Of a stretch of 64,000 nucleotides of DNA, positions 42,721 through 52,330 are shown in pieces. The stretch is from Diphasiastrum complanatum (taxonomy: Eukaryota; Streptophyta; Lycopodiopsida; Lycopodiales; Lycopodiaceae), in the NCBI GenBank assembly GCA_029204225.1, contig CM055100.1, forward strand, positions 25,737,106 to 25,801,105, read 5' to 3'. Every line of letters starts with the position of its first letter. Position 1 is the stretch's first letter. The notes under the pieces were generated by a model, which saw only the letters and a list, made by a program, of their open reading frames with translations, did not search any database and was not told the DNA's origin. Both the position numbers and the translations under genes were made by a program.

Positions 42721-43940
42721 GCTCATGGATTCATCACGAAGAAGTTCCACTAGATCTTCCACAGGGACCAGGGTCTCCCCAACCCCCAACGAGGGTTTCA
42801 ACTTACTAACGTGGAAAACAAGATGAATTCCAACGTTAGCTGGAAGGTCTAGTTTGTGTGCGACCTTGTTTATCACTTGGATAACCTTAAAAGGACTGCA
42901 ATACCCAGGTGCCAACTTTGCACACTTTATAGTTTTCAAGCCCCTAGAGTGACCAGGGGCTCTCAAAAACACCCAGTCATTGACCATGAATACCTTGTGC
43001 TTTCGAGATAGATAACCATAGTGTCTGGCCCTATCCTGGGCACTTCTTATGCTATCTTTAGCCAGCTGTAACATTTCTTGCATATCCGCAAGGAGATCAG
43101 CTGCGGCTTGCACCCGTAGGTTTTTCATGCCAACACTAATTGGTGATCGAGGTTGAAAACCATACATAAGCATGAAAGGGCTGAATCCAGTCGCTGAATG
43201 TTTTGCACTGTTATATGCAAATTCCACCAATGGAAGGTACTGTTCCCAATCAGATTGTCGATGGCCCACATATGCTCGAAGCATATCCTCCATCGTCTGA
43301 TTGGTCCTTTCCGTTTGACCGTATGATTCCAGATGATCTGTAGAACTCAAACTTAAAGTTGTTTCCAACTTTTCAAATACTATTTGCCAAAAATTCCCAG
43401 TGAATGTTGGGTCACGGTCACTGACAATATTGCAAGACAGCCCGTATAGTCGAAAAAGCTTCTCAACAAACAATTGAGCTAGTTTTGAAGCTTTAACAGT
43501 AGTTTTTGTTGGGATAAATTGAGCAAACTTCGTAAGTCTTTCAACAATGACCCAAATCGAATCATGGCCCTTCCCTGTATGTGGAAGCCCGACCACAAAA
43601 TCCATAGATATACTCTCCCACTTTCGGTAGGAATATCTAAAGGATGTAATAGGCCACTAGCTTTTAGCCTCTCTGCTTTATTTAACTGGCACTTAGTACA
43701 TTTAAGTACATAAGCCTCTACCTGACTTTTCATCTTAGGCCACCAAAATTGCCTTCGAACTAAGTCAAGTGTTTTTTGTATACCCGGATGTCCTGCGCAT
43801 GGACTATCATGGCACTCATGCAAGATTTGGGCCCTTACAATGTCATTCTCTGGTACACACACCTTTCCTTCACGAAACAAAATCCTGTTTCGAATTAGAA
43901 AATCCATTTCAGTCTTTCCCTGATTCGAGGAATCTTGCAA
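42718..43940 (-). pseudogene. Chromovirus integrase
   Basis: The zinc-binding HHCC domain reads QILHECHDSPCAGHPGIQKT, FWWPKMKSQVEAYVLKCTKC. A frameshift near 43600 follows. The core reads MDFVVGLPHTGKGHDSIWVI (first Asp), CNIVSDRDPTFTGNFW (second Asp), then QTERTNQTMEDMLRAYV, with the Glu in QTERTNQ. The C-terminal region reads VFLRAPGHSRGLKTIKCAKL, APGYCSPFKVIQVINKVAHK and HLVFHVSKLKP. This is the enzyme that joins element DNA to the chromosome. All three acidic residues remain, but the frame is split. Confidence 0.92.
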
Positions 43941-44018
43941 ACCTGAATCGACCCCCGATAGTACTTGTTGCCAATACTTTTCAAAAAAAGGATTGGACTC
44001 ATATAGTCCTTGAAGAGA

Positions 44019-44629
44019 CTAAAACAACTCCGGTTCTATAACAGTAAAGCACAACTGATTAATAACCGGTAACCGACTCAAAGCATCCGCTAGAGTATTT
44101 TGACTTCCTTTACAATAACGTATAGAAAAGTCAAAGATTTGCATCAGCTCAGCCCATCTAGCTTGCCTCCCCTTTAAATCTGTAGCATCACAGAAATATC
44201 GAAGAGTCTGATGATCCGTCAAAACTTCAAATCTGGCTCCATACAAATAGTGTCGCCAAATTTTCAAGGAATGAACAATTGCAAACAGTTTCTTCTCATA
44301 GGTACAATACCTAGACTGAGCAGGATTGAGTTTCTTGCTTTCATAAGCCACAAGATGTCCATCCTGAATCAAAACATCTCCAATAGCACAATCACTGGCA
44401 TCGATCCTAACCACAAAAGTCTTATTAGGATCACCAATGATTAGTATTGGTGCTGAAGTGACACTTTTCTTAAGCAACTCAAACAGTTATTCATATCCTC
44501 CGTCCACACCACTAGTGGACTCTTAGCCCTACGGCCTAGCTTCTTATAGCCTTTCAAGGCCTGGGTAAGGGGAAATGCCAATCGAGCAAATTGGGGAATA
44601 TGCCGATGGAAAAATCCCACAAACCCCAA
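44019..44629 (-). pseudogene. Chromovirus RNase H
   Basis: KTFVVRIDASDCAIGDVLIQ carries the first catalytic Asp. LVAYESKKLNPAQSRYCTYE and KKLFAIVHSLKIWRHYLYGA include the Glu. FEVLTDHQTLRYFCDATDLK contains the TDH motif, and NTLADALSRLPV closes the domain. The RT thumb piece MGFVGFFHRHIPQFARLAFP lies in another frame at 44629-44441. A frameshift separates them. Confidence 0.9.
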
Positions 44630-45556
44630 GAAAGACTTGATTTCCCGAACTGTGGTGAGAATAGGCCAATCAATAACCCTCTAGATACGATCAACCTCAA
44701 CCTCCACCCCCCGTTCGAAAATCTTATGCCCCAATTAGGACAATTTCTTAGCAAAAAAGTCACACTTAGACTCCTTGGCAAAGAGCTTTTCCCTTCTTAG
44801 AATATCCAAGACAATCCTAAGATGCTCTTTATGTTCCGCCAAAGTCTTACTGAACATTAGGATATCATCTAAGAATACCACATCTTCCCAAATATGGCCT
44901 GAACAAATCGTTCATCATTTGTTGGAAAGTTGCCGGTGCATTGGTCAAACCAAAAGGCAACACCAAAAATTCGTAGTGACCAAAGCGAGTTTGAAACCCG
45001 GTTTTTTAAATATCTTCTGCCTTAATGCGTATCTGATGGTAGCCTGATCTTAGATCTATCTTGGTAAAGTACCCAGCACCATCAAGATAGTCTATTAGAT
45101 CATCCATCCGCGGTAGTGGATATCTATTCTTAATGGTTACCTTGTTCAAGTTCTTATAGTCGACGCAAAACCTTATAGTCCATCCTTCTTGGCCATTCGA
45201 ACCACTGGTGATGCCCAATGAGACTTACTAGGTTGTACCCATCCCTTTTTCAGGTAATCATGTAATTGCCTATTTACCTCAGCCTCTTCCGATGCACTCA
45301 TCCTATAAGGACGCTGTGCGATTGGAATTGCTCCAGGTATTAGGTCAATTTTATGATCAACTGTCCTTTCTGGTGGTAAACCTAAAGGAAGGTCTAAAAA
45401 AACATCATTGAATTCATGCCTAAGTTCATTATAGGCTTCAAATTCTGTAGTGTTCTCACTGGACATATTCATGGCATTTATGTTAAGTTCTTCATCATTG
45501 CAGCAAATGATATCATTATGAAAACATAAATAAACTTTAAAATCAGAATTCTTCAT
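44630..45556 (-). pseudogene. Chromovirus reverse transcriptase
   Basis: Entry: LRHEFNDVFLDLPLGLPPER, PYRMSASEEAEVNRQLHDYL. Fingers and palm in a second frame: [57 protein letters not shown] stop follows at 45005-45007, then [32 protein letters not shown]. The active-site block [10 protein letters not shown] is present at about 44855-44885 but one base out of frame. Three frame breaks make it inactive. Confidence 0.9.
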
Positions 45557-45604
45557 AATAGAATTAAGTTCATGTTTAGAATAAGGGTTAACATTTTTAG
45601 TATC

Positions 45605-45955
45605 AATACTTCAACTAGCCTTGATCCTAGTTAAAGAATTCTCATGCATAAAAGATAAAGATTTCTCAACAAAATCAATTCTCAATGATTTGTTCTTATC
45701 AAAATGCCATTGTTGCCCAGGAACAATATCTACATTAGCTAATTGAACAGCATGGAATTCAAATTTTTCAAAATAATCCTGAATGTGCAATTTTATATCA
45801 GGAACAATAAAATCCATCAAATCAGAATCACTTCTCGATGCCATTGTCACACGGTATTTTTTCTCACTTTTTCTGGTAGGAAGGTCTAGCGTCTGCACCA
45901 AATTTACATTAATAAAGTTATGAGTGGATCACGTGTCAAAAATTACATTAACAGC
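45605..45955 (-). pseudogene. Chromovirus protease
   Basis: The minus frame reads VNVIFDT-stop-STHNFINVNLV, so the catalytic Asp-Thr-Gly has its Gly replaced by TGA (about 45931). It continues LDLPTRKSEKKYRVTMAS, IVPDIKLHIQDYFEKFEFHA and ends NSLTRIKAS then TAG at about 45611. An upstream TAA lies near 45958. Confidence 0.8.
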
Positions 45956-46055
45956 TTAATCATTAACTTTACCTTTAATGCAAATAAGGTCATTAGGACC
46001 AAAAACTAAAGAACTAAGGAAACAAACATTGAGATAGATTACCTGAGATTGAAGC

Positions 46056-46451
46056 TTATTTTTTTATGCAATCACGTGCAAGGTGACCCTTGCCATTGCA
46101 CTTGAAGCACAGGTTCTTCTTACGAGCTTCAGCTTTATCATTGCCACCATGATGGTTTTTAAAGTTTCTCTTGGTTTTCTTAGGATTTTTGGAATTGGGA
46201 TGTGTTTCATTAACAACTTCCCTATCCTTCCTCTTAAATTGAAAACCTTTTTTCTGCTCATTAGGCTGTTGACCCTTAGGTGGCTTAGGTGTGTCATCAA
46301 AGTATTTTGCAGCCCTAATAGCATCTTCTAGGGTTTTTGGATGGTTCCTACGAATATCCACTTGATAATTTTTTGGTAACCCATCAATAAACATTAACAT
46401 TTGTACCTTAGGCAGAATATCACTGGTCCATAAGATTCCTTTAGAAGACAA
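46056..46451 (-). pseudogene. Chromovirus gag C-terminal part
   Basis: MLMFIDGLPKNYQVDIRRNH and PKTLEDAIRAAKYFDDTPKP are the end of a gag domain. A basic linker and one knuckle follow, CFKCNGKGHLARDC (CX2CX4HX4C). The N-terminal part is missing, cut by gypsy K at about 46452. Protease follows after a non-coding-like gap of about 100 bases. Confidence 0.88.
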
Positions 46452-46455
46452 TGCT

Positions 46456-47840
46456 AAGCTTGTTAGGGCTAAACCTTATAGATCTAACCATGTCTATTGT
46501 GAGAGGATCGATGAAGATATTAAGAAATTGCTGGATGTTGGCTTCGTTTATGAAGTTCAACATACTGATTGGGTATCACCCATTGTGATTGTCCCCAAAA
46601 AAGAACGAAAAACTTCGTATCTGTGTCGATCTTAAAAACCTTAATGCAGTTACGAAGAAAGACCATTTTCCTTTGCCTTTAACGACCCAAATCTTAGAGG
46701 AAATGGCAGAAGCTGAAGCTTTCAACTTCTTGGACGGATTTAGCGGTTATTTCCTTGTTCAAATAGCCCTTGAAGATAAACATAAAACGGCCTTTGCCAC
46801 AGAGAACGGGGTTTATGCTTATAACATTATGCCTTTTGGCTTATGCAACGCCCCTTCAACTTTTCATAGGGTCATGCACCTGGCCTTCCAAGACCTATTA
46901 CATCGGATTGTGGAGATTATCTCCACAATCTAGGTGTACATTCCTCAGCAGCTAGCACCTTGACGCACTAGAGAAAATCTTCATTCGCTGCCGTAGATTC
47001 GAATTTCACTAAACCTTGATAAATGCCAAATATGGGTCACCCATGGGGTAGTACTCGGGCATATAATTTTCAAGAACGGTATTTCTACCGACCCATCCAA
47101 GATCAAGATTATAGTTGAAATGCCCTTACCTACAACAATGAAGGAGGTTTATGTCTTCCTCGGCCATACAAATTATTATCACATCTTTATAATCGACTAT
47201 GCCTCGTTTATTTAGTTGTGGTAGATCCTCGCTGGACCGAAGAATAAATTAAAGCCTTTGAGGAGTTGAAAACAGCCCTTACCACAGCTCCCATACTCCG
47301 CTCGCCATACTACACGAAAGAGTTCCATGTGCATACTGTGACACCAGTACAAAGAAAGCCTGAATACGGCGAAAAAAAGAAAATTTTTGCTTAAAGCAAC
47401 GCCCTTTCAGTTAATAGCAGGACAACTATACAAAAGGGGCGTTGACGGTATAATTCGACGATGTGCTTATGAATATGAGATACGACCTATCATATCTCAG
47501 GCTCATGAGGGCATTGGCAGTCCCACTTTTCCGCTAAAGCAACCGCTAGGATTATCCTTCGAGCAGGATTGTGGTGGCCATCTTTATTTAAGGACACGTT
47601 TGCTTGTCATTAAAACGTGTGATGTCTGTCAACGAGCCAAGAAAAATACCAAAGCAGACTTCATGCCACTGACTCCCATTATAGAAGGCGAAGCCTTCCA
47701 TAAGTGGGAAATTGACTTTGTTGGACCAATCAGTCCAGCAGCATTGTCTGGTATCTCAAGCATACAAACATTCCTTGAGATACACCTTTTCCATAAGAAC
47801 TTCTACTCTGAGCCACAGTCATATTTTTTCCCTTGAAGTT
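46456..47840 (+). pseudogene. Gypsy K RT and integrase remnant (Athila/Tat-like)
   Basis: RT fingers: AKLVRAKPYRSNHVYCERID, GFVYEVQHTDWVSPIVIVPK, then after a frameshift LRICVDLKNLNAVTKKDHFP, FNFLDGFSGYFLVQIALEDK, TAFATENGVYAYNIMPFGLC. The active-site block is gone: at 46906-46930 there is a palindrome instead. Thumb: LDKCQIWVTHGVVLGHIIFK, MPLPTTMKEVYVFLGHTNYY. RNase H is nearly absent. Integrase at 47387: LIAGQLYKRGVDGIIRRCAY, HLYLRTRLLVIKTCDVCQRA, FHKWEIDFVGPISPAALSGI, then lost. It is inactive. Confidence 0.88.
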
Positions 47841-47879
47841 CTTCACTTGCATCACACAGGTCCATTCCTTCATAATGAG

Positions 47880-48130
47880 TTTCTGTCAGATCTCAACCGA
47901 CAACTTCTGTCAAATCTCAACCGACAGGATTCTGTCAGATCTCGACCAACGGGATTCTGTCAGATCTCAACCGACGACTTCTGACAGATCTCAACTGACG
48001 GGATTGTGTCAGATCTCAATTGACGGGATTGTGTCAGATCTCAACCCACGACTTCTGTCAGATCTCAACCGATGGATTTCTATCAGATCTCGACCGACGC
48101 GACTCACTCAAATCTCGACCGATGATTCAA
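47880..48130. repeat. 24-bp minisatellite, about 10 units
   Basis: The plus-strand unit is close to GATCTCAACCGACGACTTCT plus GTCA, the reverse complement of the array at 30084-30535 with a different 8-base variable part. Period is 24 bases. It follows the gypsy K integrase scrap. Confidence 0.9.
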
Positions 48131-48824
48131 ATTCAAAATTCAACGAACCGGCACATCCCATCTCGTCCGAAACCAGATGACGGCATCCATAAATGCCATC
48201 ACCCCTGATGCCATTCGCACCTCAACGAAGTGCAAATTTTGGAGTTTTCTGGTGACGATCTACTGGCAAACTTCTTGCTCCCGTGCACGATCCTGCCGCT
48301 CTCTTGTTCCTTGCATCTGTCATCGCTTCCACACCACCTCCACTGACTATCAGCCATCATAGTTTGTTTACCATTGAGAGCGCCATCACCAACATCTCCA
48401 AACCTAAAATCGCTAGCGAAAGACACAACATTTGAAAATTTTTTGCATGATGAGGGGTAGTGTCACGCGAGCATTCATCACGCTCCCATTACACTGTTGA
48501 ATATTACATCATCACCAAAAACATTTGTTTTTCATTCCAGATCATCACCACCTCCATACATCCGTTTCCACATATATCTACCTTCCCTACATCTCCATCC
48601 TTGCCCAACATCTTCACCTTTTCTGCTTTCCGAATGTATACATTCCATCTTCTTCCCAACCATATTCCATCACACCTCTGTTTTCCCACACTTTACCTTC
48701 CATTTTTCCCAACCTCATCCCTTCACAATCCTTTCCTTCTGTGACATCCCTTGCTCCACACATATTTTCCAATCACCTCTGCACCGACACTTTCACCTAC
48801 CTTCTCACTGAAGCCTTCCCTTCC
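48131..48824. other. Pyrimidine-rich leader-like stretch
   Basis: C/T-rich on the plus strand (TTCCC, CCATC, CACCTCC words), with frames on several phases that look compositional (Ser, Pro, Phe, His). It lies between two minisatellite blocks and upstream of the coding remnant at 49041, like the leader of gypsy I in layout. Confidence 0.4.
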
Positions 48825-49010
48825 ATCTCAACCGATGTCTCCTCTCCAATTTCAACCGACACCTTCTCTCTGATCTCAACCGACGCCTCTATTCAGATCT
48901 GAACTGACACCTCTGTTCAGATCTCAACCGACACCTTTGCTCCGATCTCAACCGATGCCTCAACCAACGCACACTTAACACTATTTCAAATCTCAACCGA
49001 CACCCTTTTT
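48825..49010. repeat. 24-bp minisatellite, second block, about 7 units
   Basis: Units resemble GATCTCAACCGACGCCTCTA plus TTCA with the same 16-base core as the other two arrays. The block ends about 30 bases before the ATG at 49041. Confidence 0.85.
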
Positions 49011-49040
49011 CCATAACCCTGTTTTTCTAGTTTTTTCATC

Positions 49041-51081
49041 ATGTCTACCAACCCCGGTTCCAGTTCTAATGACCCTGATGCCAACAAGCTCGACATCCAA
49101 TTGTTCAAATTGGATCTTACTGAGATGAAAAACTGGTACCAGCAGGCAGAGTCATTCTTTAAGGTAATTGAGTTCTAGATCCCTGTCCTGACGGGGTATC
49201 AAAGCCTATACCTGGTACATATGATATAGGTAAGCCAACATCAAATGCTCGAGAACAAGGTCAAGTACCAGGACCAGAAAATTGCGCAACAACAGAAGCT
49301 GGCCAAGGAAAAGAAAAAAGAGACAGAGGAAATCAGATCCGTGATGGTCGGGCAAAAGCCCACTTTGGAAGAGGTCCAGCAGCAACTGAAGCACCAGATG
49401 GTCCAGATCGACCAAGTACGAGATGGATCGTCGGGTGCAATGAAAGTTGATGCCCCTCTAGCTAAGCTCGAGGATATACAATTCCAGGCCCCGCAAGCCT
49501 CATCCATCCGGATGAAAAAGTACGTGCGGCTGATCCAGGACTGGGAAGCCGAGAAGAAGATTTTTGAGAATATTGTGGCCAAGTAGAAAAAGATCATCCT
49601 GGAGTCCCAGAAACAGCTAGAAGACACAACGAAGGCCCTGCAACGAGTCTTGGACAAGGTGAACCAGTTGTGGAACACAGCGTGCAAGGCCCAAGCAAGC
49701 GCTCATTTGAAGAAACCACGGGATGATGAAGGAGATGATGGAACAAGAAATCAGGATGGGCAAACCTGACCATCAGATGGTAGCTCAGAATCGGGTAGCC
49801 AAAGAGCTGGAGCTGCTTCCAGAGCTTTTCTCCCTCCCCCTCCCACTTTTAACCCCTCCTCTTATTCTGCTTTTAATCTTTCCAAAACATTCATTCCAAC
49901 TTACCCTATTTTTTCATCTTCCCTCTCTCCACCACCTCCTAGCAAAATAATGGGCCCATCAAAAGGTTCAGATGACATGTACAAGGCCCGATGGGACGAG
50001 TTCCTTCAACAACTCCACTCCCCCGGCGTGGCATACAATTTGTTAGATCCACCACCTCCCCAACCTATCATCCCTGCACCTCTCTCTCCAGATCACTCCA
50101 TCTCTGACCTTCCAAAAACTAACCCTGACATTGGGTATAATGATGACTTCTTGGCAGACCCACCAGAAACGAGATGATTCTCGCCTAGACAAGATACAGG
50201 GGCAGCTGAGCCATCAACAAGCAAGCGGGCCAAGGACAAAGATACGGGCACCAAGGCCCTGGATGATTATCTGGCGAGGCCACCACAACCGTGTAGGACA
50301 GCTTCTCCTACCAGGCCCAGGAGCAAAATGGCTGATACCAGAGAATCAGAAAGATTTGAGAGGAAATACCCTCCCAACATGAGGGGAGGCAAAGAGGTAT
50401 AGATCAAAGCCAATACTCCACCAGGGCCGAGATCATTGCGACATTACAACCACAACCCGAATGGCAAAATAAGGTCCTAAAGGGTAGCAGGCGGCTCCAA
50501 GAATACCTGAAGGCACTGGCATGGAAGTGTATAGATCCATTCTACATGTCGCTCAAACGCAAAAATCCATGGCCGGCAGAAAAGCCACGGGTCGAGTTGG
50601 TGAACTGGCCAGTGATTATGGGAATTTCAGAGAGAATCTCCCCAGATGATCTGAGGCTGAAGTTACTTGATTTTGGGCACAAATACAAGACAAGTGCCGA
50701 TCTATGCGTGCAAGAAAGTTCCAAATACTGCCGATTTATGGCCTTTCTGATGCAGCAAGATTGTTTTTGGGATCGTGGTTTAGATATGATCAAGATCAGT
50801 CCCAACGTAGCCCTCCAGTCAGAAGAAGACCATGAGATGATGGCCCGGTTATACTGCAGAGCGGCCTTCATGTCGTCACGATATGTGACCATGGTGGAAG
50901 ACTGGTAGAAGATGGGCTTTATTGAAAAGATAAGAGAGTACCTGGGGCCACTAAACTTTGGAAGTAAGCTCCGCTTCCAATTATTTGAAGCCCTGGGGCG
51001 AAAGATGAGCGAGCGAAAAAAAACGGCAAGACGGCGAGGCCAGTAGGACTTGCAAGAGGTTCTCAAGAGGGCTGGAATGTA
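49041..51081 (+). pseudogene. Unrecognised coding remnant of about 650 codons
   Basis: The ATG at 49041 opens MSTNPGSSSNDPDANKLDIQ, and one frame can be followed to about 50395, then a second, shifted one to 51081. N-terminal third: Lys/Glu/Gln-rich, likely coiled coil (MLENKVKYQDQKIAQQQKLA; ILESQKQLEDTTKALQRVLD). Middle: Ser- and Pro-rich (AFLPPPPTFNPSSYSAF; LLDPPPPQPIIPAPLSP). C-terminal third: globular-looking and basic (LQEYLKALAWKCIDPFYMSL, WPAEKPRVELVNWPVIMGIS, DLRLKLLDFGHKYKTSADLC, REYLGPLNFGSKLRFQLFEA). Stops are TAG or TGA. The base composition is richer in G+C than its neighbours. I do not recognise it. Position after a minisatellite leader suggests a retroelement protein in the gag position, but there is no zinc knuckle, and a captured host gene is possible. 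Confidence 0.55.
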
Positions 51082-51675
51082 GTGGCCATTGAGAGACCTT
51101 CATTTTTTAGAAACAATTTTGTGGATAATAAGCACCTGGTTTTACGGAAACAAACGAAGATCCACGCTTTTTCAAGTGCCAAGCGGAACGACATCACCTG
51201 TGTTGCAGTGGGGTCGACTCGACTTGCCCGAAGTCTTCGACAATCGTCGGTTATAATTCAAAATAGAGCTCTTCCTCTACCCTGTTCGACATAGAATACG
51301 TTATAGTTCATTTCAGTACTTTGTAGTAATTGCATTACTTCATGCTCATTGCCCACACAGTTGTTGTAAATGTTGCATGTATATATACATAATAGCAACT
51401 CACAAATAAATGAGGAATAGATGATGAATGAATGTAATCAAAGTCACTATTAGTGGAAGCATGATTCAGAGTTCCTCTGCGAACTCCATTGTATCTTAAT
51501 TATCTGATTCCATAGGATCATAGATCTTAGAGAGAGTGAAAGTTATTCAAGAAGTAGAGATAGTCATTCAACTTGTCACTAGCATAGTTAGATCACAACA
51601 CATAGTGCGCTATTACTGTTAAACCATTCTTGGGCACAAGATCGTGATCTAATAGTTGTATTCACAACAGCTTAA
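51082..51675 (+). repeat. Left part of LTR G, interrupted by copia C1
   Basis: A TATA-like ATGTATATATACAT lies near 51378. The sequence continues, after the C1 insertion, at 58107 and ends in CTAACAGA before a PBS at 58719. The words GGTTGTCTTAGACGCCTAAC and GGTTGTCTTCGACACCTACA near 58227 and 58267 resemble the LTR at 60493-61483, so it is a relative of family A. The LTR start is not fixed; 51082-51300 may belong to the preceding remnant. Confidence 0.55.
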
Positions 51676-52330
51676 TGTGAAAAATACAGATCCTAAGTGG
51701 ATCTAAACTCCAAGATCATTGGCTTGAATGCTTGCACTCCAAACTACATAAGCTAGGAATTGGCAACACATTCTATGCTACCTAGAATGCAAAGAACTTG
51801 ATCAAAAAGCATTTATCACAAATGGAAACTTCCATAAACATCAAGTGCGGCCCAAAATAGCATTATACAGTCCGTAATACATCAGCCTATCACTTTTGGA
51901 AAGCACCTAAGATCATACACAATAGCTTGAAGACAATACACACAACAATGCTCTCAATGGAGGAAGAAACAATGACAATGATCTATTGATCTCAATGAAG
52001 CATACAAAAGGTTTCTCCAACCTGTTTTCCACGACTTCCCTACTATTTATGGATGAGGAAGATGACTCTCTCTCCTCTCTCTAGAAGGTACTTGACCCTA
52101 GATATTCCCTATATAGGAAAAATAGCTAAAAATGGCTTATATGACCAAAATACATCAAAATGGTCTCATTTTGAAGGGTATGAAGTTTGACACTTCATCA
52201 TACTGAAAAAATACAGTAAATAAAAACATTGTGGCCTGGTTCACACGTGTGAAACTCCAGAACCAAAACTATTTACAATTTTAGCCAATTTAGGCCTCAA
52301 ACTAGCTAGGAAATGTTGACAATTTTCACA
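51676..52330 (-). repeat. 3' LTR of copia C1 (655 bp)
   Basis: TG...CA ends (TGTGAAAATTGTC in element orientation). It carries TTCACACGTGTGAA at 52240-52253, a perfect CArG box CCTATATAGG at 52108-52117, and a TATA-like CCATAAATAG near 52043-52052 (minus). The pol stop codon TGA lies within the first bases of the LTR. Confidence 0.97.

Larger units (their letters stand above)
42531..46455 (-). mobile_element. Chromovirus (Ty3/gypsy with chromodomain), 5' end lost
   Basis: Minus-strand order: gag (46451-46056), protease (about 45955-45605), RT (45556-44630), RNase H (44629-44019), integrase (43940-42722), chromodomain (42720-42555), polypurine tract, 3' LTR. The 5' LTR, PBS and start of gag are cut off at about 46452, where plus-strand gypsy K begins. 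Several stops and frameshifts occur, but all domains are recognisable. A chromodomain after integrase is the defining chromovirus feature and is thought to guide integration to marked chromatin. Confidence 0.9.

Noticed and set aside
49241-49687. Minus-strand Ser/Phe-rich ORF opposite the unknown coding remnant
   Set aside because: It is the complement of the Lys/Glu-rich coiled-coil frame. The plus-strand reading has better composition and continuity.
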